From Melioribacter roseus (GTDB lineage Bacteria; Bacteroidota; Ignavibacteria; Ignavibacteriales; Melioribacteraceae), in contig DYHH01000026.1 of NCBI GenBank assembly GCA_020724265.1, positions 1 through 52,318 on the forward strand: DNA of 52,318 nt, given 5' to 3'. A program made the position numbers and the translations under genes. The notes below the pieces were generated by a model. The model was given only the letters and a program-made list of their open reading frames with translations, had not been told where the DNA came from and ran no database searches. Shown piece by piece: positions 16,476-24,717 of the stretch (its first letter is position 1; the number at the start of each line of letters is the position of its first letter).

Positions 16476-18537
16476 TATTGGTTTTCCTTAATTCCAAGTC
16501 TTCCATTGTTATTGAAGCAAATCCTTTGAATTCATCTAACACAATCTCTGCTTTTTTATTTATTCCCAAAGTTTTTGAATTTACGGTTGATTCAATTTTC
16601 TTGGGTGAAATAAATCTCAAACTCACATCTATCTTAAAGAGATTGTGACTAAACGAACTGAGAAATAATACGGCGGATTTTTTAATCTTACCAATAGTAG
16701 AACCAATCGGAATATTATCTTCCCATAATAAATTTTCACGAAAAGCCAGCGGGAAACGGGGGATAGCTTGCAGTATCATATTTAGGTATTTGTCATTTCC
16801 TTCAACACTGTAAAAATAAAATGTACCGTCCTTCCTCTCAAAATAAAGTTTGCCTTTGCCGGAATCGAAATAGAAAGTTCCGTCAACTTCCATTTTCACT
16901 ATTAAATTAAGTCGATCAATATTTTTCCCGTTTCGATAAACATCAAAAGGAACTTCATCATCAAGAACATAGGTCATTAAGTTATCATAACTGCTTTCAA
17001 TGTGAATCGGTTCAACTACTTTATCAACACCGGGTAAGTTGTTTGAGTAAAACTTTCCTTCTTCAATAAAATTTATAAAACTGAATGGAATAGTATAAGC
17101 ACCGACATCATCACTTTCTTGAACTTGAATATGAATATGTGGCTGCGGAGAATAACCGGAATTACCGCATAATCCAAGAATTGAACTTTGTTCAACCCAA
17201 TTGCCTTCTTTTACTTTGATTGAATCTTCCGCGAAGTGTGATAACTCAACAAAGAAACCGCGTTCATCTTTAATCATAACTAAGTTGCCCCAGTTATTTG
17301 TTTTATCAACCGAGCCGATAGGAAAGTCTTTCAAATCATTTACAACTTTTACAACTCTTCCTCTAACCGGAGAAAGAACAGGCTTTTTGTAGCAATAATA
17401 ATCTTCAAGTGAATCACCGTTATTTTTGAAACTGCTTCCTTCTTCATCTGTAATGATAAAATCATAAGCATATTTCCAATTACCTTTGTGAGTCCATTTA
17501 CCGTCAAAGCCCTGATAGACAGTCCACTTTCCCGAAAAAGGTAACTGTACGGTTGTATTTGAACCGGGATACCTTCTTGTGTTTGTTAAATAAAGATCGA
17601 GTGTTTCTTCGGGTGTTCCTTTTATCAGCCAAGCTATTTGCGGATATTTTATCAATCCCAATAAGTAAATAAATGAAAGCGATATCACGTTAAACGGAAG
17701 TGTAAAAGCCGGGATTCCAAAGTTTGACCAGAATACTAAAACAGAATCAAGAACAATTGTAGAAGTACAAACAGCAATCACGGCAAGCAAATAACTTTTG
17801 ATAGACGGAACCAGAAATACACCACCGACTGCAATTGCAATCAATATAAAATTGAAGTGATTGATATCCGCAAATGATTGTTCAAACGAACCGAACATTA
17901 ATCCGACTACAATTGAACCGGAATAATATCCAATCACCGAAAGGAGAAACATAATTCTCGACATCGAAAGAAATAGAAGCGATATAACTATCCCGGAAAT
18001 TACATCCGTCATAAAAAATATTGCACCGAATGCTCTGAAATAACCTTCAACCCAAAAGGGAAGAATAATATTTAGATCATATACGGTATGTGGATACAAT
18101 CCGGTTACGAATAGATTTGAATATTGTGTTGCAGCCAAATAAGCAATTGATGACGCAATTACAAAAGGAAGACTTAAAATCGGAAGTCTTAGGTAATAAT
18201 AAAAAACATTATACATTGTCACGGTTATTATAAAAGTAAGGATACCGGCGATAACCATAAAGAGAATCGTAAGATCGCTAAATCTAAATAAGTAACCGAT
18301 CGCAAGTCCGGTGAGAAGTGGATTGTAAGTATAGAATCCTTCATTCAAGAATTCGTTGCTCATATTTATTATACGGGCAAAAACATAAGCGGAGATAACT
18401 GCAACAATTCCGCCAAGCGCAACGTATGGATTGATAAATGTAATCAATAACAACAGCAACCCGATCCATTTACTTTTGAAGAAGTAAATCTCCGAGTAGC
18501 TTTGTAGTAATGCTTTTATATGGTTGTTGAGTTTCAT
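16468..18537 (-). CDS. Urea transporter-like / M23 peptidase fusion protein
   Basis: The first 300 residues are a polytopic membrane domain that resembles bacterial urea transporters. It has the segment LNEGFYTYNPLLTGLAIGYLF (split here as NEGFYTYNPLL then TGLAIGYLF) and a second-half NFGIPAFTLPF motif, as in the two homologous halves of that family. Residues about 390-500 are an M23-type endopeptidase domain, with PVRGRVVKVV, a WGNLVMIKDERGFFVELSHF segment and HIHIQ at 467-471. The last 180 residues are beta-rich and unassigned. No ribosome binding site is evident before the ATG. M23 domains usually act on peptidoglycan and need export, so the peptidase part should face the periplasm. It is the first gene of the three-gene operon. 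Confidence 0.82.
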   Translation of the reverse strand: MKLNNHIKALLQSYSEIYFFKSKWIGLLLLLITFINPYVALGGIVAVISAYVFARIINMSNEFLNEGFYTYNPLLTGLAIGYLFRFSDLTILFMVIAGILTFIITVTMYNVFYYYLRLPILSLPFVIASSIAYLAATQYSNLFVTGLYPHTVYDLNIILPFWVEGYFRAFGAIFFMTDVISGIVISLLFLSMSRIMFLLSVIGYYSGSIVVGLMFGSFEQSFADINHFNFILIAIAVGGVFLVPSIKSYLLAVIAVCTSTIVLDSVLVFWSNFGIPAFTLPFNVISLSFIYLLGLIKYPQIAWLIKGTPEETLDLYLTNTRRYPGSNTTVQLPFSGKWTVYQGFDGKWTHKGNWKYAYDFIITDEEGSSFKNNGDSLEDYYCYKKPVLSPVRGRVVKVVNDLKDFPIGSVDKTNNWGNLVMIKDERGFFVELSHFAEDSIKVKEGNWVEQSSILGLCGNSGYSPQPHIHIQVQESDDVGAYTIPFSFINFIEEGKFYSNNLPGVDKVVEPIHIESSYDNLMTYVLDDEVPFDVYRNGKNIDRLNLIVKMEVDGTFYFDSGKGKLYFERKDGTFYFYSVEGNDKYLNMILQAIPRFPLAFRENLLWEDNIPIGSTIGKIKKSAVLFLSSFSHNLFKIDVSLRFISPKKIESTVNSKTLGINKKAEIVLDEFKGFASITMEDLELRKTNNE

Positions 18538-18564
18538 TTATTAGTTAATTGTTTTACTCAAAGG

Positions 18565-18651
18565 AACTCATCCCCCCGCCCCTTCTCTTAAAAAGAGAAG
18601 GGGAGCAATTAAAAGTCCCTCTCTTTTCAAGAGAGGGATTTAGGGTGAGTT
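18565..18651. repeat. Double-hairpin dispersed repeat
   Basis: Two adjacent hairpins, CCCCTTCTCTT/AAGAGAAGGGG (18579-18603) and TCCCTCTCTT/AAGAGAGGGA (18616-18638), are enclosed by an outer pair AACTCA-TCCC and GGG-TGAGTT. The right end supplies the last codons and the stop (18640-18642) of the PLP decarboxylase gene. It can also serve as a terminator for that gene. Confidence 0.85.
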
Positions 18652-20004
18652 TAAATTAAGCTTTAGTCTCTCCGGCAGCTTTTCTCTTCTTGTTATATCA
18701 CTCAAGTCTTCAGCTTCGCGGATGATGTCGACTTCTTTGTTCGTTCCGATTAAAACTACATTCGGTCGGAATTCGATAAATTGCATCCACTGTGTAACAT
18801 TATATGCGCCAACCGGTGATAAAATCAATCTCGTTCCTTTTTCCATCGGCGGCAGGAGTCTTCCTTCTTCAATCACATCAATGTTCATGCATAAAGGACC
18901 ATTAATAATTGCCGGTTCGTTTGTACCGTCAACTTGTCTATCTATTTCGATATTGTACTTATACCAAAAAGAAGTATAAAGTAAATTTACTCCCGCATCC
19001 GCTATGTATGATTTTCTCCCGTCGGGTAAACGCTTAGATGCAATGATTGAGGTAATCAAATAACCTGCTTCATCAACTATTGCTCTACCGGTTTCAAGAT
19101 AAAGTTTTGGTAAATCTCCGCCGCGTAAATTTCTAAAAAGAGAAGTTGAAATACTTTCGGCATATTCATCAACGGAAGGAATCATAACATCCGGCTCTTG
19201 ATACGTACCTTTCAATTTACTTTTTGAAGGAAAGCCGCCACCGATATCGTAATATTCAATTTTCATTTTGAATTTTTCTTCAACTTCATAACCGAACTTA
19301 ATCATCTTTTCAATCTCAACAGCGTAAGCATTCGGTTCTAAAATAAATGTACCGATATGACAATGTAATCCATTCAATACAAGTTTACCTTTACTTACCA
19401 TTCGTTTTACTGCATCCATAGCTTGACCGGAATCAAGATTTAATCCGAAGCGCGACCATTGCGGATAAATACCGGTATCCATATTTACTCTCATACCGAC
19501 TTTAATTTTCTTTTTCAGTTTATCGGCAACTTTTTCCAAATCATAAATTTCATCAAAGTGATCTATGTTTATCATCGCCCCTTCTTTAACTGCTTTTTCA
19601 AGTGCGGATAGGTTTTTATACGGACCATTGAAGATGATTTTATCACCCGGTATTCCAATACTTCTTGCTTTATCATATTCCATTTCGGAAACAACTTCTG
19701 CTATAGCCCCCTCTTGATGAAGTATTGAGCAGACGGCAGGCAGGTAGTTCGTTTTGTATGACCACCCGAAAGCAACGTTCGGATATCTTGTTGAAAAGGA
19801 ATTATAATATGCTCTATATTTTTGCCGCAGTGCAGTCTCTGAAAAAACAAACAAAGGTGATCCGAATTTTTCTACTAATTCATTAATGGCAACACCGTCT
19901 ATCTCTGTTCTTACTTTTCTTGTATAATAAGGACTACTGCCGAACTTATTCATCATTCCGGTTTGTACTTTTAGAATCACGGGTTTTTCATATTTCTTAG
20001 CCAT
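18640..20004 (-). CDS. PLP-dependent decarboxylase, LysA/ODC fold type III
   Basis: This 454-residue enzyme has the layout of diaminopimelate/ornithine/arginine decarboxylases. The PLP lysine is K84 in GWSYKTNYLP. The glycine-rich phosphate loop appears as YDIGGGFPS, the GLHCHIGT strand is present, and ETGRAIVDEAG is a typical active-site strand. It is last in a cassette with an ATP-grasp enzyme and a PqqD-like protein. The start at 20004 lies one base past the ATP-grasp stop; AGGGAGAAAATTAAG precedes it. No dap or lys genes are near, so a dedicated role on a peptide or carrier substrate is more likely than lysine synthesis. That role is inference. The C-terminal codons come from an intergenic repeat. 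Confidence 0.88.
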   Translation of the reverse strand: MAKKYEKPVILKVQTGMMNKFGSSPYYTRKVRTEIDGVAINELVEKFGSPLFVFSETALRQKYRAYYNSFSTRYPNVAFGWSYKTNYLPAVCSILHQEGAIAEVVSEMEYDKARSIGIPGDKIIFNGPYKNLSALEKAVKEGAMINIDHFDEIYDLEKVADKLKKKIKVGMRVNMDTGIYPQWSRFGLNLDSGQAMDAVKRMVSKGKLVLNGLHCHIGTFILEPNAYAVEIEKMIKFGYEVEEKFKMKIEYYDIGGGFPSKSKLKGTYQEPDVMIPSVDEYAESISTSLFRNLRGGDLPKLYLETGRAIVDEAGYLITSIIASKRLPDGRKSYIADAGVNLLYTSFWYKYNIEIDRQVDGTNEPAIINGPLCMNIDVIEEGRLLPPMEKGTRLILSPVGAYNVTQWMQFIEFRPNVVLIGTNKEVDIIREAEDLSDITRREKLPERLKLNLNSP

Positions 20005-20005
20005 C

Positions 20006-21043
20006 TTAATTTTCTCCCTTAGTAATAACATTTTGGAATGTTTTCATATCGGTAATCGTTTCGTAAGTGTAGCGGACATAAAGTTTACCGGCTTCATAAT
20101 CTTGGTTTTCTTCAAAAGGTAAACCGAAAGATTTCTTAACCATGTTTGCCGGTAAATTAATTCCGCATCCGGTTGCAAAATACGACCAAGCGGGAAAGCG
20201 TGGATTAATTTCTATCAAGTAAATCTTGTTCTTATCAACAATGCACTCAAGCTCAAACGGACCTTTCCATTTATACTCTTTAACAAAATTATCTGCTGCA
20301 TTAAGCATCAACTCGTTTTTTATTGTTACGCCCGTCCAAATTTTCCCGAGTGAAGTTATCCACATTTTTTTAATACCGAGTTTGCCGATCATATTACCTT
20401 CACCGTCACCGACACCGACAACATTCAACTCTTCTCCTTTAACAACTTCCTGTAGAATTATAGGAAAACCCCATTCGGCAGAAATTTTATGAAAGTGTGA
20501 AATTGCTTCTTGAGTTGTGTAAGCTCTCTCGGCTTTGTAGTATGCGCCTTTTACCATTACGGGAAGACCGATTTTGTCAACAGCTTTTATTAATTCATCC
20601 GGTGAATTTACTACTGCTGTTTTTGGTATATCTATATTAATCTTTTCTGCAACTTGAACAAGTTTATCTTTTGCTCGGAGTTTGTATTGGTTTTCGGTAG
20701 GAACAAAAACTTCAACTCCCAAAGCTTCTATTTCTTTTGTGTATTTAGTGTAAAGAGGTAACTCGGAATCAAGATTGGGAATTATATAATCTAATCCGTA
20801 TGATTTTTTTATGTAAGCCAATCTTTCGAGTAAAGCATCTTTGCCGCTTGAAGGATAAGAAAGAATAAACGTTTTATCGACAACCCAATCCATATAAATA
20901 CCTGGCTCCATTGCATCGTATGCGAGACCGATAATTTTAACATTCAAATCCGGATCTTCTTTTAATGCTCTTGCAATACCGACACCTGGTCCCGGGTTAT
21001 CAACTGCATTGATTCCCGAAACAGCAATTTTCAGTTCATTCAT
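20006..21043 (-). CDS. ATP-grasp ligase (carbamoyl-phosphate-synthase-like fold)
   Basis: This 345-residue protein has an N-terminal Rossmann-like pre-ATP-grasp domain (GINAVDNPGPGVGIARAL, about 10-27). An ATP-grasp core follows at about 115-310, with the lysine strand LPVMVKGAYY, the ILQEVVKGEELNVV strand, and the metal-binding pair in PFELECIV and LIEINPRFPAW. It would join a carboxylate to an amine or thiol by way of an acyl phosphate. It follows the PqqD-like gene by 8 bases and precedes the decarboxylase by one base. GAGGTGTTAG supports the start. The substrate is unknown. Confidence 0.9.
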   Translation of the reverse strand: MNELKIAVSGINAVDNPGPGVGIARALKEDPDLNVKIIGLAYDAMEPGIYMDWVVDKTFILSYPSSGKDALLERLAYIKKSYGLDYIIPNLDSELPLYTKYTKEIEALGVEVFVPTENQYKLRAKDKLVQVAEKINIDIPKTAVVNSPDELIKAVDKIGLPVMVKGAYYKAERAYTTQEAISHFHKISAEWGFPIILQEVVKGEELNVVGVGDGEGNMIGKLGIKKMWITSLGKIWTGVTIKNELMLNAADNFVKEYKWKGPFELECIVDKNKIYLIEINPRFPAWSYFATGCGINLPANMVKKSFGLPFEENQDYEAGKLYVRYTYETITDMKTFQNVITKGEN

Positions 21044-21051
21044 CTAACACC

Positions 21052-21288
21052 TCAATACAGGTTGTATGTATAAAGATGTGAAACAAATTCGGAAATGTCT
21101 TTTGATATTTCTTCCGGTGTGTCTTCAAATTCTTTTGATAATTCTTCGGCTATTTGATCAATCTCTTTGCCGTCGCGTAAAGAGTTGATTATAAATAAGC
21201 CGGTGGGATTAACAGTGTAGCTGTCTCCGGTTGTAGGATCAAAAATAAAACCTTCCGAATTAACAGCAAGTTTACTTAACCGGTTCAT
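21052..21288 (-). CDS. PqqD-like small protein (RiPP recognition element or carrier)
   Basis: At 78 residues with LAVNSEGFIFDPTTGDSY and TVNPTGLFIINSLRDGK, it follows the pattern of PqqD-family proteins: a short beta hairpin followed by a three-helix winged fold. PqqD-like proteins bind the leader of a precursor peptide and present it to modifying enzymes. GGAGGGGAGT precedes the ATG, a strong ribosome binding site. It heads the three-gene cassette. No short precursor peptide with an obvious leader is seen beside it. It is acidic, so an amino-group-carrier role similar to LysW is an alternative. Confidence 0.8.
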   Translation of the reverse strand: MNRLSKLAVNSEGFIFDPTTGDSYTVNPTGLFIINSLRDGKEIDQIAEELSKEFEDTPEEISKDISEFVSHLYTYNLY

Positions 21289-21375
21289 ACTCCCCTCCGA
21301 TACTTTATCTTTTTGTCTGTTTTGACAGCGGAGTTACAGCATAGGTTTAAATGTAATGCAAAATATCAATTAATG

Positions 21376-21720
21376 TTAGTGCACCAGATATTCTTCCATA
21401 GACCTGATGTCCATAATTTCAGAGTAACCATTTCCGTCAAACACTTCAGCTGTTGTTTCTTGATTCATCATTAATTTATAAGCAAACTGCAATAGATGAA
21501 ATTCTATGTTAAAAGTTTTTGTGCATTCATTGCAGATTTGCAGCCCTTTAATTTCTCCGTTTGAATTTAAAACTAAATCTATTTGTGAGTTTGAATAGAT
21601 TACAGAATCTAACCCGGTGTATTGATTAATCTGCATTTCGACAAGTCTTTCTTCCGCATCTTCGATAGACGATAATCTATCGTACTCTACCGGGATTTCA
21701 AAAATAACTTTGTAGAACAT
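21376..21720 (-). CDS. Hypothetical protein with CxxC, 114 aa
   Basis: I do not recognise this protein. It has a single CNEC (C63, C66) in LQICNECTKTF, which could bind zinc or act in redox, and a mixed alpha/beta pattern without membrane segments. It is on the same strand as the PqqD cassette and 87 bases upstream of it, so cotranscription is possible but not shown. No strong ribosome binding site is visible. It diverges from the thioredoxin-like gene, which starts 91 bases away. Confidence 0.55.
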   Translation of the reverse strand: MFYKVIFEIPVEYDRLSSIEDAEERLVEMQINQYTGLDSVIYSNSQIDLVLNSNGEIKGLQICNECTKTFNIEFHLLQFAYKLMMNQETTAEVFDGNGYSEIMDIRSMEEYLVH

Positions 21721-21811
21721 TTCGTATTTTTATTTTGTTAGATGACAATAGAGAAAATAAGATTCATTTTATGCATAAAAAGTTTATTAACTAAAATGAA
21801 AGGAGACCATT

Positions 21812-22369
21812 ATGGCAGCAACACCAAGCGCAATGGTTGAATTAGGGACTAAAGCCCCCAACTTTAATCTGCCTGATACAATTTCAGGTAAACAAATCAG
21901 CTTAGACGAAATTAAATCTGATAAAGCTACTGTAGTAATGTTTATATGCAATCACTGTCCTTATGTTATTCATATTATCGATGAGCTGTCGGAAGTTGTA
22001 AAAGAGTATCAGAAAAAGGGAGTAAATTTCGCGGCTATTAGTTCAAACGATATTGTCAACTATCCGCAAGACTCACCGGAAAGGATGAAGGAATTTGCCG
22101 AGGCGCATAAATTTTCGTTCCCGTACTTATTTGATGAAACACAAGAGGTTGCGAAAGCTTACAAAGCCGAATGCACACCGGATATTTTTGTTTACGATAA
22201 AGATATGAAATTAGTTTACCGCGGTCAGTTTGATGATTCAAGACCGAGCTTAAGCAAACCTGTAACAGGTAAAGATTTAACCGCCGCACTCGATGCAATT
22301 TTGGAAGGCAGACCTGTTGATGAAAATCAAATACCGAGCATTGGATGTAATATTAAGTGGAAAAAATAA
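21812..22369 (+). CDS. Thioredoxin-fold redoxin (AhpC/TSA-like)
   Basis: The thioredoxin fold spans about residues 10-165, with the active-site-like motif CNHCP (C46, C49), followed by AAISSND and a TPDIFVYD strand with the cis-proline. This matches small cytosolic redoxins annotated as thioredoxin-family or AhpC/TSA-domain proteins. There is no signal peptide. AAAGGAGACC supports the start. The gene ends at a strong terminator shared with the convergent VIT/VWA gene. It likely acts in peroxide or thiol defence; the exact substrate is unknown. Confidence 0.88.
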   Translation: MAATPSAMVELGTKAPNFNLPDTISGKQISLDEIKSDKATVVMFICNHCPYVIHIIDELSEVVKEYQKKGVNFAAISSNDIVNYPQDSPERMKEFAEAHKFSFPYLFDETQEVAKAYKAECTPDIFVYDKDMKLVYRGQFDDSRPSLSKPVTGKDLTAALDAILEGRPVDENQIPSIGCNIKWKK

Positions 22370-22378
22370 GCTAAACAG

Positions 22379-22426
22379 AAATCCCGGGATTTGCGCTAAC
22401 TATACACAGGCAAAAATCCCGGGATT
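22379..22426. terminator. Bidirectional terminator with paired AATCCCGGGATT palindromes
   Basis: AATCCCGGGATT occurs at both ends (22380-22391 and 22415-22426). Each is a 12-base palindrome, and the two pair with each other to form a long stem across a loop of about 20 bases. The site lies between convergent genes. The shared motif at 6892-6920 points to a recurring terminator type in this genome. Confidence 0.82.
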
Positions 22427-22432
22427 ATAAAA

Positions 22433-24586
22433 TTATTTAATTAACTGAAGTTTTACCGAATGAGTTTTCTGTGGTGTGATTGCAACAAAAATATAAATAC
22501 CGCTTGAAACATTTTGACCGTAGTCGTTTCGTCCATCCCAAACCAACTCAAATCTACCTTTCATGTTGTAATCTATTTCGAAAGTTTTTATAACTTGACC
22601 GAGTATGTTGTATATCTTAAAGGAAATACTTTCATTCGAAAGAGAAGAAGGAAGATTAATTTGGATCCTTGTTTGATTATTAAACGGGTTAGGGTATGCC
22701 GCGAGAGTAAAATCATCATTAACATTTGTTGAATCATCTGTTTCAACGTCGGAAGGACCACCGCCGTCATCCCGGCAATCATAACAAACTTGACCTCCCA
22801 GTGAAGGCTCTAAACAGATAAAGGCCGTGTGCTTGGAAAGAACCCTGTTTGCAATACTTGTGTTAATAATTTCACTCATGATATTGTTGCTGCTGCTTCC
22901 CTGTGCTTCAAGCTCTTTTATGTAACGGCTTATCCACATTTTTATTAAAGTCGTATCCGAATCATCAATCATTGCTTCATCTATTTCAAAGTTTTTTGAA
23001 AAGACCGTCCCCTCATAAATACCGTTCATTTCAATTCTGAATGGAGGTGAACCGTTAAACTTACCGACCTGGAAAATCGGTGCATCAAGAAAAGCGCTGG
23101 AGCCGGTTAGGTTTATATTATACCTGCCGTAGCAAAAACCCCCGGCAAGACTGGTATAAAGATCGAAAGTGCTGATAAACCCTCCTATACCCTGGAAAGT
23201 TTTTTCCAATAGTGAAGAATAAGAATAACCGTCTCGTATTCTATAAAAATTTCCGCCTGTCATCCTTGTAATATTGTTATAGAAATACTGATTACCTTCA
23301 TAATACTGGTTGCCGATATATATATAACTTATATTTTGATTTTGAAAGTCGGCAACATGGAACGTTATATCCGATTCAATTTCATCGAATATATCATCTA
23401 TTAATTCATTTGCGGGTTCGGGATTCATTAATTCATCACTATTTGAGACGATAAGAATTGTTCCTTTTGTACCGTGAGAATTTACAAATTCTATTGCATT
23501 ACCAATTAACGAGGGGAGATTGCTGTAATTTGCAAGATTAGCCGCCGTAATATTTGCAAATGTATTTTCAATCGTTATACTGTCTGCAGGAAGCCACACC
23601 TCACTTATGCGTTCTATATTCAATTTAGAGAAAGCAATATTAAAACTATCCGAGTCGTTTAGGTAATTTAACAGTGCCATTTTAACTCCGTTCAAAATAT
23701 CAGTTTTGTTTAAAGAAGAGTTCGGAGATTCATAATCAAACAACACCATTACATTTTTGCTTGTTTCGTTTGTTAATATTTCCGATGGGAGAACGGCTAA
23801 TTGATAATAATCCTCATTTCGTTCGGTGAAAGTGCTTAAATAAAAACCATTTTCCATTGGAGAACTGAGCGAGAACGTCAAACTGTTTCTAAGATATTCT
23901 TTTGGAATTACAACCGATTTGTACTCTCCGAAGACGGTATCGACTTCCGACTCGAAATCCAGATCGTTGTATTCAAGAATACCAGGGTTATCCCATTTCT
24001 CAGTGGGGTAAACAACAAGTTTTAAATTCTCGACTTGAGCAGCCGAGGTTCTAAGAATTTCAACGGGTAAAGGTGCTGTAACTAAATTATGTGTCCAATT
24101 GGTTGGTACCATATAAGTTATCTTTACTTTTCTTGGCATACCTTTCATAATAGGAAAAACTCTTAACTCATAATACCCGTCACGCTTAAATAAAATCGAT
24201 GGGTCTAAGTTTCTTCCGACAATTTCATTATAGATTTGCCCGGCAGTCCACTCGTCCATAATTTCCGCTTGAATAATTTCATCTTCGATCCAAAGCCATG
24301 AATCATGAACAAATGCATTGCCGTGTAAATTAAACTTTAGTTCTACTTCTAAGCTGTCAAGAGGATCAAAGTAAGTTTGATCTGCAGAAAAAGTTAAATA
24401 TAAACCGTACTCAAAAAAAACTCCTTTTGGTCTTATCGACAATGTAGCTTCTTCAATTATTCCGGGTTCACCCCACCAACCCCATTGCGGGTTGATTATC
24501 TGGAGAGAATTTTGTGCATTAATTGAAGAGAATGTACTGAATAATATTAGAATGACAAGCCAAATCTTAAATATTATTTTCATCAC
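22433..24586 (-). CDS. VIT/VWA-domain secreted protein with T9SS sorting domain
   Basis: The signal peptide (about 1-24) is followed by a VIT-like domain (about 40-170), recognisable by DEWTAGQIYNEIV and YELRVFPIMKGMPRKVKITY. A VWA-like domain (about 280-450) has VMVLFDYESPNSS, a degenerate metal-binding MIDAS region. The end is a T9SS sorting domain (about 630-717) with AAYPNPFNNQTR and SSGIYIFVA. Family members with VIT plus VWA resemble inter-alpha-trypsin inhibitor heavy chains and often mediate surface adhesion. AAGGAGAGTG precedes two adjacent ATGs; the first is used here. The protein has 717 residues and is monocistronic. Confidence 0.85.
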   Translation of the reverse strand: MMKIIFKIWLVILILFSTFSSINAQNSLQIINPQWGWWGEPGIIEEATLSIRPKGVFFEYGLYLTFSADQTYFDPLDSLEVELKFNLHGNAFVHDSWLWIEDEIIQAEIMDEWTAGQIYNEIVGRNLDPSILFKRDGYYELRVFPIMKGMPRKVKITYMVPTNWTHNLVTAPLPVEILRTSAAQVENLKLVVYPTEKWDNPGILEYNDLDFESEVDTVFGEYKSVVIPKEYLRNSLTFSLSSPMENGFYLSTFTERNEDYYQLAVLPSEILTNETSKNVMVLFDYESPNSSLNKTDILNGVKMALLNYLNDSDSFNIAFSKLNIERISEVWLPADSITIENTFANITAANLANYSNLPSLIGNAIEFVNSHGTKGTILIVSNSDELMNPEPANELIDDIFDEIESDITFHVADFQNQNISYIYIGNQYYEGNQYFYNNITRMTGGNFYRIRDGYSYSSLLEKTFQGIGGFISTFDLYTSLAGGFCYGRYNINLTGSSAFLDAPIFQVGKFNGSPPFRIEMNGIYEGTVFSKNFEIDEAMIDDSDTTLIKMWISRYIKELEAQGSSSNNIMSEIINTSIANRVLSKHTAFICLEPSLGGQVCYDCRDDGGGPSDVETDDSTNVNDDFTLAAYPNPFNNQTRIQINLPSSLSNESISFKIYNILGQVIKTFEIDYNMKGRFELVWDGRNDYGQNVSSGIYIFVAITPQKTHSVKLQLIK

Positions 24587-24717
24587 ACTCTCCTTAATAA
24601 TTGGATTGTACTCAATATTAATTTAACAATAGAATACTTAAATAAATAGAGAAAGTCTATATAAAAAATTCGGTTATTGATACTTAAGGTCGGATTTTTA
24701 CATCTGCAGAAATATCT

